Source of the DNA: JACPYM01 sp963699175
Lineage (GTDB): Bacteria > Acidobacteriota > Blastocatellia > RBC074
NCBI GenBank assembly: GCA_963699175.1
Contig: OY969418.1
Location: forward strand, 1,798,001-1,862,000
Direction of reading: 5' to 3'
Length of the DNA stretch: 64,000 bases
Below are positions 8,912 to 17,780 of the stretch, piece by piece (positions within the stretch are counted from its first letter, which is position 1; every line of letters starts with the position of its first letter). The notes under the pieces are model-generated. The model made no database searches. It worked only from the letters and a program-made list of their open reading frames with translations, and was not told the DNA's origin. A program made the position numbers and the translations under genes.

Positions 8912-9820
8912 CTAGCGTTTCAGCAGTGTGCGGCCCAGCAAAAGCAATTTATCAAAGGTTGAAAGCTTTGGGCGCGCGTTCAAGGTGTCATAATGCTGTC
9001 GTTCGATCAATTCCAGAATACGCATCCCGCCGTGCCAAGTCAGCCTCAATTCAACAGCCAGGCGTCCACTCACCTGCGCGGGCAACTCTTTGCCGCGCTC
9101 AAACAGCTCGCGCGTGCGTTCGACCTGAAACCTGAGCAAGCGGCGGTAAGCGTCGGTGCAACGCCGCGCGCGTAAATCATCCACGCTCACTCCAAATTGC
9201 GCCAACTCATCTTGCGGCAAGTAGACGCGGTCTTTCTGTATGTCAACCGCCACATCCTGCCAGAAGTTGGCCAATTGCAGGGCCGTGCAGATGCAATCCG
9301 ACAATTGGTCAAGCCGCTCATCACGATAATCAAACAGCCGCAGAATCAAGCGCCCGATCGGATTGGCCGAGCGCCTGCAGTAATCGAGTACTTCAGCATA
9401 ATCGGCGTAACGGCGTTTGACCACGTCCTGCTTGAAAGCCAAGAGCAAGTCATTGAAAAGCTGCTCCGGCAGGCGCAACTCTTTGACCGTCTCGGCCAAC
9501 GCCACAAAGACCGGATGGCTCGCGCGACCACGATAACTCTCCGAGAGTTGAGCTTCCCAATCGTCGAGCGATTTGAGCCGTTCCGCTTCGGTCAAACTCG
9601 CGTTGTCATAATCTTCATCGGCAAAATCATCGGCAATCCGCGCAAACGCATAGATGCTGTAGACGTGCTTGCGCCGCGCTTTAGGCACAAGCAACGAACC
9701 GACAGGAAAATTCTCGTAGTGCGTCCGCGCCAGCCGTTCACAATAGGCAAAAGCCTCCGCGCGATTTGGCGTGGTGACCGGCCCATTGCTCAACTCAATC
9801 GGCTCGATTTGCGCGCTCAA
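8912..9820 (-). CDS. hpnC: Hydroxysqualene synthase HpnC
   Basis: 302 residues from a TTG at 9820 that has AAGGGAG five bases upstream; a longer in-frame TTG start at 9880 lacks such a site. Motifs: FARIADDFADED (first aspartate-rich motif), NFWQDVAVDIQKDRVYLP (second). HpnC converts presqualene diphosphate to hydroxysqualene, the substrate of HpnE. It is the first gene of the leftward operon hpnC-hpnD-hpnE-SDR-DUF3810-shc. The divergent HpnJ gene begins about 300 bp away, so the shared upstream region probably holds both promoters. Confidence 0.94.
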   Translation of the reverse strand: MSAQIEPIELSNGPVTTPNRAEAFAYCERLARTHYENFPVGSLLVPKARRKHVYSIYAFARIADDFADEDYDNASLTEAERLKSLDDWEAQLSESYRGRASHPVFVALAETVKELRLPEQLFNDLLLAFKQDVVKRRYADYAEVLDYCRRSANPIGRLILRLFDYRDERLDQLSDCICTALQLANFWQDVAVDIQKDRVYLPQDELAQFGVSVDDLRARRCTDAYRRLLRFQVERTRELFERGKELPAQVSGRLAVELRLTWHGGMRILELIERQHYDTLNARPKLSTFDKLLLLGRTLLKR

Positions 9821-10022
9821 GTTTGCTCCCTTGTCCGAAGTCTTACCGGATGGCAGAGCATAGCAAGAGGTTTTCAGCAATTCAATTAAAGCCCAAACGC
9901 CCGGCTTCAGGCATTTGGGGTTGCGCCAGAGCGGCGGGGCATAGGCTTGCGAAATGCCTACTCAGCCTTTAAGCTTGCCTGCGTTTGTATGACCAGCATT
10001 AAGCAATCAAACAGTTTCCAAA

Positions 10023-10102
10023 GTTCGACAAGCTGCCAGCTTGTCGCGGACTTCAGATTGGACACCTTGCCGAGTTAGCGACAAGCTGGCAGCTTGTCGA
10101 AC
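10023..10102. repeat. Inverted-repeat element with 25-bp perfect arms
   Basis: The arms start GTTCGACAAGCTGCCAGC (10023-10047) and are perfectly inverted at 10078-10102. Each arm is itself nearly palindromic (GACAAGCTGSCAGCTTGTC). It lies in the gap between hpnC and the HpnJ gene and ends 8 bp before the latter's ribosome site, so it could fold in that leader. A related element is at 31887-31980. No target duplication is seen. Confidence 0.85.
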
Positions 10103-10122
10103 ATCCTGTGAGGAGAACCACC

Positions 10123-11577
10123 TTGTTGAAAACGCTGCTGCTCAATCCGCCATCTTTTGAAAAGTTCGACGGAGGCGCCAGTTCGCGCTGGCCCGCTACG
10201 CGCGAGATTGAAAGTTATTGGTACCCGGTTTGGCTGGCTTATCCGGCAGCCCTGATCCGCGACGCCGGTGGCGAATCGCGTCTGCTCGACGCGCCGCCGC
10301 ATCACATCGGCCCGGAAGAGACTGCGCAGATTGCCAAAGACTACGAATTCCTCGTGCTCTTCACCTCACACGTAGGTTTCAAGAATGACGTGCGCTTGGC
10401 CGAACGGATGAAAGAGTTGAATCCCGGTTTGAAGATCGCCTTTGTCGGCCCACCGGTAACAACGCATCCCGAACAAGCATTGCGTTCGAGCAGCGTGATT
10501 GATTTCGTCACGCACAAAGAGTTCGACCACACCATCCTGCGCTACGCCAGCGGCGAACCGCTCGACAAGATTCCAGGCGTACACTTCCTGCGCGACGATA
10601 AGCTGGTTTCGACCTTGCCGGAACCGCTGGTTACCGATTTGGACAAGCTGCCCTGGGCCACGCCGATCTACAAACGCGACATGGACATCAGGCGCTACAA
10701 CGTGCCGTTCCTGCTCAATCCTTTTATCGCGTTCTATTCGACGCGCGGCTGTCCGGCGCTCTGCACCTTTTGTCTGTGGCCGCAGACCTTCGACGATCAT
10801 CGCTGGCGGCAACGCTCGGTCGCAGACGTGCGTAACGAAGTCGAATGGGCGCTCGACGCGTTCAAGCCCGAAGGCTTGCAGGAAATCTTCTTTGACGACG
10901 ACACTTTCACGTTCAATCCGAAGCGAATGGTGGAGATGTCGCAGGCGTTCAAGCCGCTCAAGTTCCAATGGTCGTCCACTTCGCGCGCGCACTTGGATTA
11001 CGAAACCTTGAAGACGATGCGGGACGCCGGTTGCCGCCTATTTATCGTTGGCTTCGAGTCGGGCAATGAACAAATATTGAAGAACATCAAGAAGGGGCTC
11101 ACGGCCAAACGCGGGCTGCAATTCGTCAAAGACTGCAAGCGCGTCGGCATCAAAGTCCACGCCGACTTCATCATCGGCTTGCCCGGCGAAACACGCGAAA
11201 CGATCCGCGAGACCATCGCATATGCCAAAGAGATGGATCCGGAAACCTTGCAGGTCTCGGTCGCGCACGCTTATCCGGGTACGGAGATGTACGAGTGGTT
11301 CAAACAGCAAGGCGTGTTTTTGAATAGTGACCACATGTCCGATGAGCTGGGTCAGCAATTGCCGATGGCCAACTTCCCGCACCTGTCGAGCGCGGAGATG
11401 TTGGAGGCGGTGCATCGTTTTTACGATGAATATTACTTCCGTGCGAAGCCGATCTATCGCATTGTGAAGAATGCGATGTTCAAGGGCAGCGAGCGCAAGC
11501 GGCTATATAAAGAGGCAAAAGAGTTTTTAGCGACACGAGCAAGAAGGCGTGAATTGGTGAAGGCTGGGCAAGTGTGA
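10123..11577 (+). CDS. hpnJ: Hopanoid-associated radical SAM protein HpnJ
   Basis: 484 residues from TTG 10123, chosen because AGGAGA lies six bases upstream. N-terminal part (to about 170) resembles the B12-binding fold of B12/radical SAM enzymes. The [4Fe-4S] cluster motif is YSTRGCPALCTFCLWPQTF, whose CLWPQ is typical of HpnJ. Later radical-SAM elements include IGLPGETRETI. In Burkholderia HpnJ is needed to form the cyclitol ether head group of bacteriohopanetetrol. Here it implies extended, not just C30, hopanoids, although no other side-chain genes (hpnH, hpnG) are in the window. Confidence 0.9.
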   Translation: MLKTLLLNPPSFEKFDGGASSRWPATREIESYWYPVWLAYPAALIRDAGGESRLLDAPPHHIGPEETAQIAKDYEFLVLFTSHVGFKNDVRLAERMKELNPGLKIAFVGPPVTTHPEQALRSSSVIDFVTHKEFDHTILRYASGEPLDKIPGVHFLRDDKLVSTLPEPLVTDLDKLPWATPIYKRDMDIRRYNVPFLLNPFIAFYSTRGCPALCTFCLWPQTFDDHRWRQRSVADVRNEVEWALDAFKPEGLQEIFFDDDTFTFNPKRMVEMSQAFKPLKFQWSSTSRAHLDYETLKTMRDAGCRLFIVGFESGNEQILKNIKKGLTAKRGLQFVKDCKRVGIKVHADFIIGLPGETRETIRETIAYAKEMDPETLQVSVAHAYPGTEMYEWFKQQGVFLNSDHMSDELGQQLPMANFPHLSSAEMLEAVHRFYDEYYFRAKPIYRIVKNAMFKGSERKRLYKEAKEFLATRARRRELVKAGQV

Positions 11578-11697
11578 AGGTATGTTCCTAAGACGGAACG
11601 GATGGGAATTTATGACTACTTTTCCTACGTTGCTCTTTAAGATGTTGCGATACAGTTGCTCACCATGTGAGTTATGTGAAAAAAGGGGAAACTGGGA

Positions 11698-12522
11698 ATG
11701 AATCAGCCAAGTGGATTAGATGAACCTACCAGACCCGAACTTGAGCGGTTCGAAGCCAGATATCAGGCTTTGCGCAAAGAGATCCAAGAAGTTTCACTAT
11801 CCATTCTTATATGGGGACCAAACCTACGATCGGATTCCCCTGTAGCAAGGGTACGGAATGAGATTCGTGAAGAGTTAATAAACTTGGGCCATAACGCGAT
11901 GTTTAGTGAAGACCTGCTCCTTCAAGCGAGCAATTTATCGGAGAAGACAAGGGAACTCGAGCGGGCACAAGCCGCTCATCTAATCATCATTTTAATTGAG
12001 GATGCTCCGGGCGCTTTAGCAGAGGCGCACGATTTTGGTAACCACCCTGCGATAACCCCTAATCTCTATGTAATGATCCCCAGTAAATACAGAGAGCAAT
12101 ACAGCACGTTTAGAGAAATAAGGGACTTGAGCGATGGGTACGGTGGTGTCTATTGGTACGAAGATGAGGATCTCGAGAACGGCAATTTGCGCAAGTGTGC
12201 CGTGCAAAGGGCAGAAGCAAGACGGCGGCTTTATTATTTTTTTAACCAGAACCGGCGCGATCAGCAAGTGCGCCAGGACAAAATTACTCTCGATCTACGG
12301 CTTCCAGCACAACTAGCAACATTTAGAGATAAACACTCGATGCTCGTTGATAAAAAGTTTCGTGAAGGCTTATCGGAAACCGAAGAAAAAGAGCTAAGTC
12401 AGATCAACGATATTTTGGATGATTACGACGCACCTTTCTATGAGCCAATCGAAAGAAGGTTGTCCGAGGTTTATGACCAGCTTTTGAAACAAGCTAACCA
12501 ATCACAGCCGGAGACACAATAG
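11698..12522 (+). CDS. TIR-like / nucleoside deoxyribosyltransferase-like protein of a putative defence cassette
   Basis: 274 residues. A Rossmann-like domain covers about residues 33-165: strand LSILIWGPN, then SPVARVRNEIREEL, LGHNAMFSED, strand HLIIILIED, and PGALAEAHDF. The Gly-Ala-x-x-Glu arrangement (E109) resembles the catalytic glutamate of TIR NADases and nucleoside 2-deoxyribosyltransferases. The C-terminal third is charged and helical. One base separates it from the HNH gene, which suggests one functional unit. AT content and codon use look different from the neighbouring hopanoid genes. I do not recognise a named family; the TIR-like call is by pattern and is inferred. Confidence 0.6.
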   Translation: MNQPSGLDEPTRPELERFEARYQALRKEIQEVSLSILIWGPNLRSDSPVARVRNEIREELINLGHNAMFSEDLLLQASNLSEKTRELERAQAAHLIIILIEDAPGALAEAHDFGNHPAITPNLYVMIPSKYREQYSTFREIRDLSDGYGGVYWYEDEDLENGNLRKCAVQRAEARRRLYYFFNQNRRDQQVRQDKITLDLRLPAQLATFRDKHSMLVDKKFREGLSETEEKELSQINDILDDYDAPFYEPIERRLSEVYDQLLKQANQSQPETQ

Positions 12523-12523
12523 A

Positions 12524-13037
12524 ATGCCTGTGTTTCAACGAAACCACGTAGTTCCTTTAGCGGAAGGCCATTACCAAAAGTTCCGCTCGGTTGTGCGCGA
12601 AGATTTCAAAGAATGTTGCGCATACTGCCTTCTACATGAAAATTCTGGCTGCAGGACAGGAAAATTTCCAATTAGATCACTTCTGTCCCCAATCGCTATT
12701 TCCGAAGCTCATCAATGATTTCTTTAACTTGCGCTACGCCTGTTATCCCTGTAATCACGGCAAGCGTGATACATGGCCGACTCCTGAACTTCAAGAGACA
12801 GGCTGTCGATTCGTTAATTTTTGTGAGGAGATCTTTTCAATCCATTTTCAAGAAGCTGAAGATGGGAGATGGTTACCACTTACGCCCGCAGCGGCTTACA
12901 CAGAGGCTCAACTACGGCTCAATCGCCTTCACCTAATTCGGATTCGGGGCTGGTTGCGAAAGCTCGCGTTGCTTCGCAACGTCGCCCCTATCAATTGGGA
13001 CGAACCAAGTAAGGAGCAGATTGGGCGTTTGATTTGA
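12524..13037 (+). CDS. HNH endonuclease, reading frame broken by one extra base
   Basis: The first 46 or so codons (MPVFQRNHVVPLAEGHYQ...) are in one frame; the rest is in the +1 frame. Removing one A from the A4 run at 12661-12664 joins them. The joined protein (170 residues) has a classic HNH zinc-finger layout: CAYC, then FQLDHFCPQS (DH), then LRYACYPCNHGKRD (CxxCNxxK). It starts 1 bp after the TIR-like gene. The partner relation and the intact motif argue that the family is a real nuclease. The frameshift may be a read error, a recent mutation or a slippage site. Confidence 0.7.
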
Positions 13038-13055
13038 ATTAACAGGAAAGTCACC

Positions 13056-13421
13056 ATGCTGATGGATTACCTGCATCCGCAACTCAACGCAATGTCAGAA
13101 GATTTCTACTGCGAAGAAGCCCTGAGCGGACTCACCCCCGTCAACAAAATCATTGAGACCGACAATGTGATGGCCTTTCATCACACACGCCCATACTGGC
13201 CAGTGCACATCGTCGTCATCCCGAAAAAACATATTCCCTCGCTACTCACACTTGAAGAAAACGATGATGAAATCCTGTTGGAGCTTATCACCACAATCAA
13301 ACAGCTCGCCGCGCAAGTCGTCGCTCAACACGGTGGCGCGCGCGTGCTGACCAATCTGGGCTGCTACCAGGATTCCAAGCATCTACACTTTCACATTAAC
13401 TTCGGCGATCCCCTGCGCTGA
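13056..13421 (+). CDS. HIT family hydrolase
   Basis: 121 residues starting MLMDYLHPQ, with AGGAAAG upstream. The histidine triad HLHFHIN lies near the C-terminus, and HIVVIPKKHI is the usual strand before it. HIT proteins hydrolyse nucleotidyl bonds (AMP-lysine, dinucleoside polyphosphates, adenylylated ends). It follows the HNH frame by 18 bp in the same direction, so it may be the third gene of the cassette or an unrelated housekeeping gene. Confidence 0.85.
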   Translation: MLMDYLHPQLNAMSEDFYCEEALSGLTPVNKIIETDNVMAFHHTRPYWPVHIVVIPKKHIPSLLTLEENDDEILLELITTIKQLAAQVVAQHGGARVLTNLGCYQDSKHLHFHINFGDPLR

Positions 13422-13458
13422 TTCTGCCCTCTTTGCCAATCATCTTTGGTTACCCACG

Positions 13459-16053
13459 ATGTTGAAATTGAGTTTTGCTACGTTTGTCTATTGTTGTTTG
13501 CTCGTCTGTACTGCGCTGGCTCAAACAACGGTGACGCTGCCGGATAAATTCGTCTTGCCGGAAAATCCGATTGCTTTGAGCCGTACCGCACGGCCCAACG
13601 TCTACTTCGACGCCTTGGGACGCAAGGCCGGGTTGCTGGGCACCGAGAGCGGCACGTTCGAAGCCTGGGTCTTCCCACTCAAGCTCTTTCACGATGCCCG
13701 TTTGAGCATCAGTGTGGAAGGCCAGGACAACCCGATTGACTTCGCTTCAATCGTTGACCGCGTCATCGCACGTCCCGAAGCCACCACCCTAGTTGCCAGC
13801 AATCAACTCTTTACCATCCGCGCGCATTTCTTCTCGCCGATTGATGAAGCAGGGTCAATTATCTTGCTTGATGTGGACACTACGCGCCCGCTGACGATCA
13901 CGGCCAGCTTCGTGCCCGATCTGAAACCGATGTGGCCGGGCGGCTTGGGTGGCCAGAGCGCGGGCTGGCGCGACGATTTGAAAGCCTTCGTCATCAGCGA
14001 GAGCCGCCGCCAATACAACGGCTTCTTCGGCTCTCCGGCGGCCACAAAAGGCGTGGCCACGCCTGCGCACCAGTTGGCGGCGGGCGCGTTGCGCTTCGAT
14101 CTCAAGGTTGACCCCAAACAGGCCAAACGCAGTTTTTATCCACTCATCATCGCGGGCGGCATCAATGGCCGTCAGCCCGTGATCGAGTTGTATCAACGTC
14201 TGGCTTCGACCGTAGCCGAGCAGTATCAGAAGACAGACGCGCACTATCGCCGTTTGCGCGAAGAGTTGTTGACAGTGGAAACGCCAGACCAATCGTTCAA
14301 CCGCGCTTTTGAATGGGCCAAAGCGGCGCTCGATAAAGGGATGATTGATAACCCTGAACTTGGTCTCGGACTGGTCGCAGGCTGGGGCGCGGCAGGCAAC
14401 GGTGCGCGGCCCGGTTTCGGCTGGTTCTTTGGCGGTGATGCGGCGATCAATTCGTATGCGATAGCGGGCTATGGCGATTTCGATTCGCTGCGCGCGGCCT
14501 TCAAGCTCCTGGCGAAATACCAACGCGCCGACGGCAAAATCCCGCACGAGATTTCGCAGGCCGCGGCAATGATCAAGTGGTTCGATGAATATCCTTATGC
14601 CTACTATCACGCCGATACCACGCCGCTCTACATCGCCGCCGTCTACCACCTTTATCGCCAGAGCGGCGACAAGGAATTGATTGCCGAGTTGTGGGAGCCG
14701 TTGAAGAAGGCCTATCAATTCTGCTTGGCCAACGACTCCGACGAGGACGGCATTCTGGAAAATTCAAAAGCCGGACTGGGCGCATCTGAACTCGGCTCGC
14801 TGCTCAACGATCTGCATCAGGATATTTACCTGGCTGCATCAAGCCTAGAAGCATCGTTGGCAATGCGCGAATTGAGCCAAGCTATGGGCGATCAAGAATT
14901 GCGCGCTACGGCAGACGAAAATTTCAAGAAGGCGCAGGCCGCCATCAATGAACGTTACTGGAGCAAGCAGACCAATCGCTACGCCTATGCTTTGACTAAG
15001 AGCGGCCAACTCAATCCTGAAATCACTGCCTGGACGGCAGTGCCGCTCTTCTTCGGCCAACTGGATATTAAGCGCGCGGGCGAGACGTTGGACACGCTGG
15101 CCTCTGCGCAATTGAGCACTGATTGGGGCACGCGGATGTTGAGCAGCGCAAGTTCGGCTTACGACCCGATTGCTTACAACAACGGCGGCGTTTGGCCTTT
15201 TCTGACCGGCTTCGTGGCGGCAGGCGAGTATCGCTACTTTCGCCAGCATGCGGCGTTTCAGCATCTGCGACAATTGGCGCACCTGACCTACGCGCAAGCT
15301 TTGGGTTATCACGCCGAAATTCTTTCCGGTGATTTTTATCGCCCGCTAGATGAATCTGTGCCGCATCAACTCTTCTCTTCGGGCATGGTCATTACGCCGT
15401 TGTTGCGCGGTCTGCTCGGCTTGACGCCTGATGCGCCCAATCGCGAACTCCGCCTCAACCCACAACTGCCTGCGGCGTGGGACAGAATCAAAGTTCGTAA
15501 CGTGCCAATCGGGCCACAACGCCTCAATCTGGAATTCCAGCGCGCCAGCCTCTCCAGTTTGAAAATTACACTTAGCAAAGAGGACGATCAACCATTGCGC
15601 GTGCTATTCGCGCCCATCTTGCCGCCACTCTCGAAGGTGCGTCGCGTGCTGTTGGATGGCAAGCAATTATCGTTTACGACAGGCGAGGCGGAGGCCTATA
15701 TCGTCTGCCGTTTCGAGACACTGCTGCGCCGCAATGCCACGGTCGAGATCGTCTTTGATTGCGGCGTGGAATTGGACTTCCCTTTCACGCCCGCACAAAT
15801 CGGTGAACGCACACAAGCCGTCAAGGTACTGGCAACGCGGTTGCTCGCGCCCAACACCGTTGCGGTTGAAGTAGAAGTCTTGCCAAACCGTCGCTATCAA
15901 GCACGGTTGCGCAGTCATACCCCTGTAGCCAACTTAGAAGGAGGCGCGGTAACAAAAGAAGAAGCGGGGTGGAAGTTGGTAGAATTTGGCTTACCACAAA
16001 GCGCGGAGCAAGAGGGTTATCAAAAGCATCAACTTGTTATCAAGCTGAAATAA
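13459..16053 (+). CDS. Secreted (alpha/alpha)6-barrel glycoside hydrolase, amylo-1,6-glucosidase-like
   Basis: 864 residues with signal peptide (cleavage after about residue 21, CTALAQ). An N-terminal beta-rich domain (about 25-250) precedes an alpha/alpha barrel (about 275-640). The barrel has PGFGWFFGGDAAINSYAIA, the GDE-type substrate loop, and then KIPHEISQ, DTTPLYIAAVYHL and GGVWPFLTGF. C-terminal beta domains follow. The pattern matches secreted glycogen-debranching/trehalase-like glucosidases. It probably acts on an extracellular alpha-glucan or glycoside; the exact substrate is unknown. Confidence 0.82.
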   Translation: MLKLSFATFVYCCLLVCTALAQTTVTLPDKFVLPENPIALSRTARPNVYFDALGRKAGLLGTESGTFEAWVFPLKLFHDARLSISVEGQDNPIDFASIVDRVIARPEATTLVASNQLFTIRAHFFSPIDEAGSIILLDVDTTRPLTITASFVPDLKPMWPGGLGGQSAGWRDDLKAFVISESRRQYNGFFGSPAATKGVATPAHQLAAGALRFDLKVDPKQAKRSFYPLIIAGGINGRQPVIELYQRLASTVAEQYQKTDAHYRRLREELLTVETPDQSFNRAFEWAKAALDKGMIDNPELGLGLVAGWGAAGNGARPGFGWFFGGDAAINSYAIAGYGDFDSLRAAFKLLAKYQRADGKIPHEISQAAAMIKWFDEYPYAYYHADTTPLYIAAVYHLYRQSGDKELIAELWEPLKKAYQFCLANDSDEDGILENSKAGLGASELGSLLNDLHQDIYLAASSLEASLAMRELSQAMGDQELRATADENFKKAQAAINERYWSKQTNRYAYALTKSGQLNPEITAWTAVPLFFGQLDIKRAGETLDTLASAQLSTDWGTRMLSSASSAYDPIAYNNGGVWPFLTGFVAAGEYRYFRQHAAFQHLRQLAHLTYAQALGYHAEILSGDFYRPLDESVPHQLFSSGMVITPLLRGLLGLTPDAPNRELRLNPQLPAAWDRIKVRNVPIGPQRLNLEFQRASLSSLKITLSKEDDQPLRVLFAPILPPLSKVRRVLLDGKQLSFTTGEAEAYIVCRFETLLRRNATVEIVFDCGVELDFPFTPAQIGERTQAVKVLATRLLAPNTVAVEVEVLPNRRYQARLRSHTPVANLEGGAVTKEEAGWKLVEFGLPQSAEQEGYQKHQLVIKLK

Positions 16054-16085
16054 TTTTGGTTTCTGGAAGGCAACCGAAATTTTGC

Positions 16086-16114
16086 TTTATCGGGCAAAGG
16101 GCAATGGCTATAAT
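16086..16114 (+). promoter_or_regulatory. Possible sigma-70 promoter before the DUF4034 gene
   Basis: A perfect -10 box TATAAT at 16109-16114 with a weak -35 candidate TTTATC at 16086-16091, 17 bp apart. It lies in the 255-bp gap before the DUF4034 gene. The -35 is poor, so this is a weak call. Confidence 0.35.
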
Positions 16115-16308
16115 GTGCGCCGCCTGAGTATTGCTCTGAGATAGGTCAGGATCGCTGGTAACAGTAAAGGTTTGGATAGAGCGACTCAAATCACCTTGCT
16201 TCTTCTCACTCCTCTTCGCTCAAGCAGATTTACTGCTTGAAGCTAGTGTTACTCGGCTTGTCCCTACTTATCTCTTTACCTCAATCACTGCTCAACGAGG
16301 TTCGAGTT

Positions 16309-17727
16309 ATGCCTAGATATGCCCGTAACAACCGACCACAATCACAACGTAAAAGCCCGGACAAACACGACTCACGACCTGACAACACCTTCTCAAATAC
16401 CAAGCTGTTGCTGCTTGTACTGCTCTGTGGCCTCGTCGCTTTCGTACACGACCGCCATCAAAAACACCCGCAGCTTTTCAAAGAACTGCAGAAAGGCAAT
16501 TTCGCCATCCTTTGGGAACACACCAAAGACTCACTTTCGCCGGACAGAGTGTCACATCCGATGGAAGATTACGCCGCTGAAATTCAAGGCTACTTCAAAG
16601 AAGAGAAGTTCAGCGTGCTGGAACAGCTTGTAGCGCAATTACGCAGCGGCCACGAGAGATTGCCTGGCGGTGGCTGGAAGCTGGCGGCCTATTATCAAGG
16701 CCTGCGACCTGCGCCTGGCGCCAAAGATCAGACTACGCAATGGCAAACGAATTTGAATCGGCTCGGCAAGTGGCGGCAACAATTTCCCGACTCTGCTACG
16801 CCGCTGATCGCGATGGTGGACAACTTCACGCAGTTTGCCGAGCCAATCAAATCGCAGGCGGAACTCAATCAACTCCCCGCGGGCAGGCGGAAACAATTCA
16901 ACGAAGCGGCCAGCTTAGGCGAACAGGCGTTGAATGAGATCAACGCCGCGCAGACCAAAGACCCACATCTCTACGCTGCGCTGCTGGAATTGGGTCGGCT
17001 GTCGGGTTGGAATGCCGCCAAGTTCGAGCAGCTTTATCAGCAAGGCGTCGGTGTCGAGCCAGCCTATCAGCACATCCATCAAGCCAAGGCGGCTTACCTC
17101 TTGCCGCAATGGTTTGGCCAACCCGGCGAGAGCGAAGAAGTGGCGCAGACCGCCGCAGACAAACTAGGTGGCCCGGCGGGCCAGCAGCTTTACTACCAGA
17201 TTGCCGCTGACGTTTATACGCGCACGCCCGGCAAGGTACGCGACCAACTCCGGTTCTCGTTGGGAGGTATCAAGGAAGGGTTTCAAAGTCTGGACAGGGC
17301 TTTTGGCGTTGATACGCAGAGCTTGAATAAAGGCGCTTGGCTGCTTGCCTGCAACGGCGATTTGGCTGGCGCCAAGCCTTTGTTCGAGCGCATCGGGGCT
17401 AATTACGACCCGGCCATCTGGCGCAGCAAAACCGACTTCGAGACGATGCAAGCCAACGCCGCGCAATATGGCGCAAGCGGTCTCGGACAGTCCGGCAACT
17501 TCAAGGCGATATTAATGGGTGTCTACATCCTCTCATTGTTCTTAGTCCGCACCTATCTGGGCGCTGCCGCCGGGCCACTCACCACGATGCTAACCGGTGC
17601 AACGCTCTTTGGCGTGACGCAGGATACTCCACTGGGACAGGAGCAATTTATGGAAGTAATGAATTGGGTTAAAGACCAAATCAATGGTCTGAGCGAGATT
17701 ATCGGTCGTGGCAGCCGCTCGGCTTAA
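16309..17727 (+). CDS. DUF4034-like membrane-anchored protein
   Basis: 472 residues from ATG 16309; an upstream in-frame TTG lacks a ribosome site. A basic N-terminus is followed by one membrane helix (LLLLVLLCGLVAFV, about 30-45). A helical-repeat region of about 330 residues then follows, resembling DUF4034: WKLAAYYQGL, PLIAMVDNFTQFA, LYAALLELGRLSGW. Near the C-terminus is a second hydrophobic stretch (AILMGVYILSLFLVRTYLGA). The layout suggests a TPR-like domain outside the inner membrane. No enzymatic motif is seen. Confidence 0.65.
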   Translation: MPRYARNNRPQSQRKSPDKHDSRPDNTFSNTKLLLLVLLCGLVAFVHDRHQKHPQLFKELQKGNFAILWEHTKDSLSPDRVSHPMEDYAAEIQGYFKEEKFSVLEQLVAQLRSGHERLPGGGWKLAAYYQGLRPAPGAKDQTTQWQTNLNRLGKWRQQFPDSATPLIAMVDNFTQFAEPIKSQAELNQLPAGRRKQFNEAASLGEQALNEINAAQTKDPHLYAALLELGRLSGWNAAKFEQLYQQGVGVEPAYQHIHQAKAAYLLPQWFGQPGESEEVAQTAADKLGGPAGQQLYYQIAADVYTRTPGKVRDQLRFSLGGIKEGFQSLDRAFGVDTQSLNKGAWLLACNGDLAGAKPLFERIGANYDPAIWRSKTDFETMQANAAQYGASGLGQSGNFKAILMGVYILSLFLVRTYLGAAAGPLTTMLTGATLFGVTQDTPLGQEQFMEVMNWVKDQINGLSEIIGRGSRSA

Positions 17728-17780
17728 ATAAGATTGGGAAGTCTGCGAAAATACGTGCTCAAGAATTCCCAAAGCTACAA

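Noticed and set aside
11698..13421. CBASS or Thoeris-like system
   Set aside because: No cyclase, SIR2 or LOG-type effector is seen; only the general TIR-like and HNH pattern is supported.
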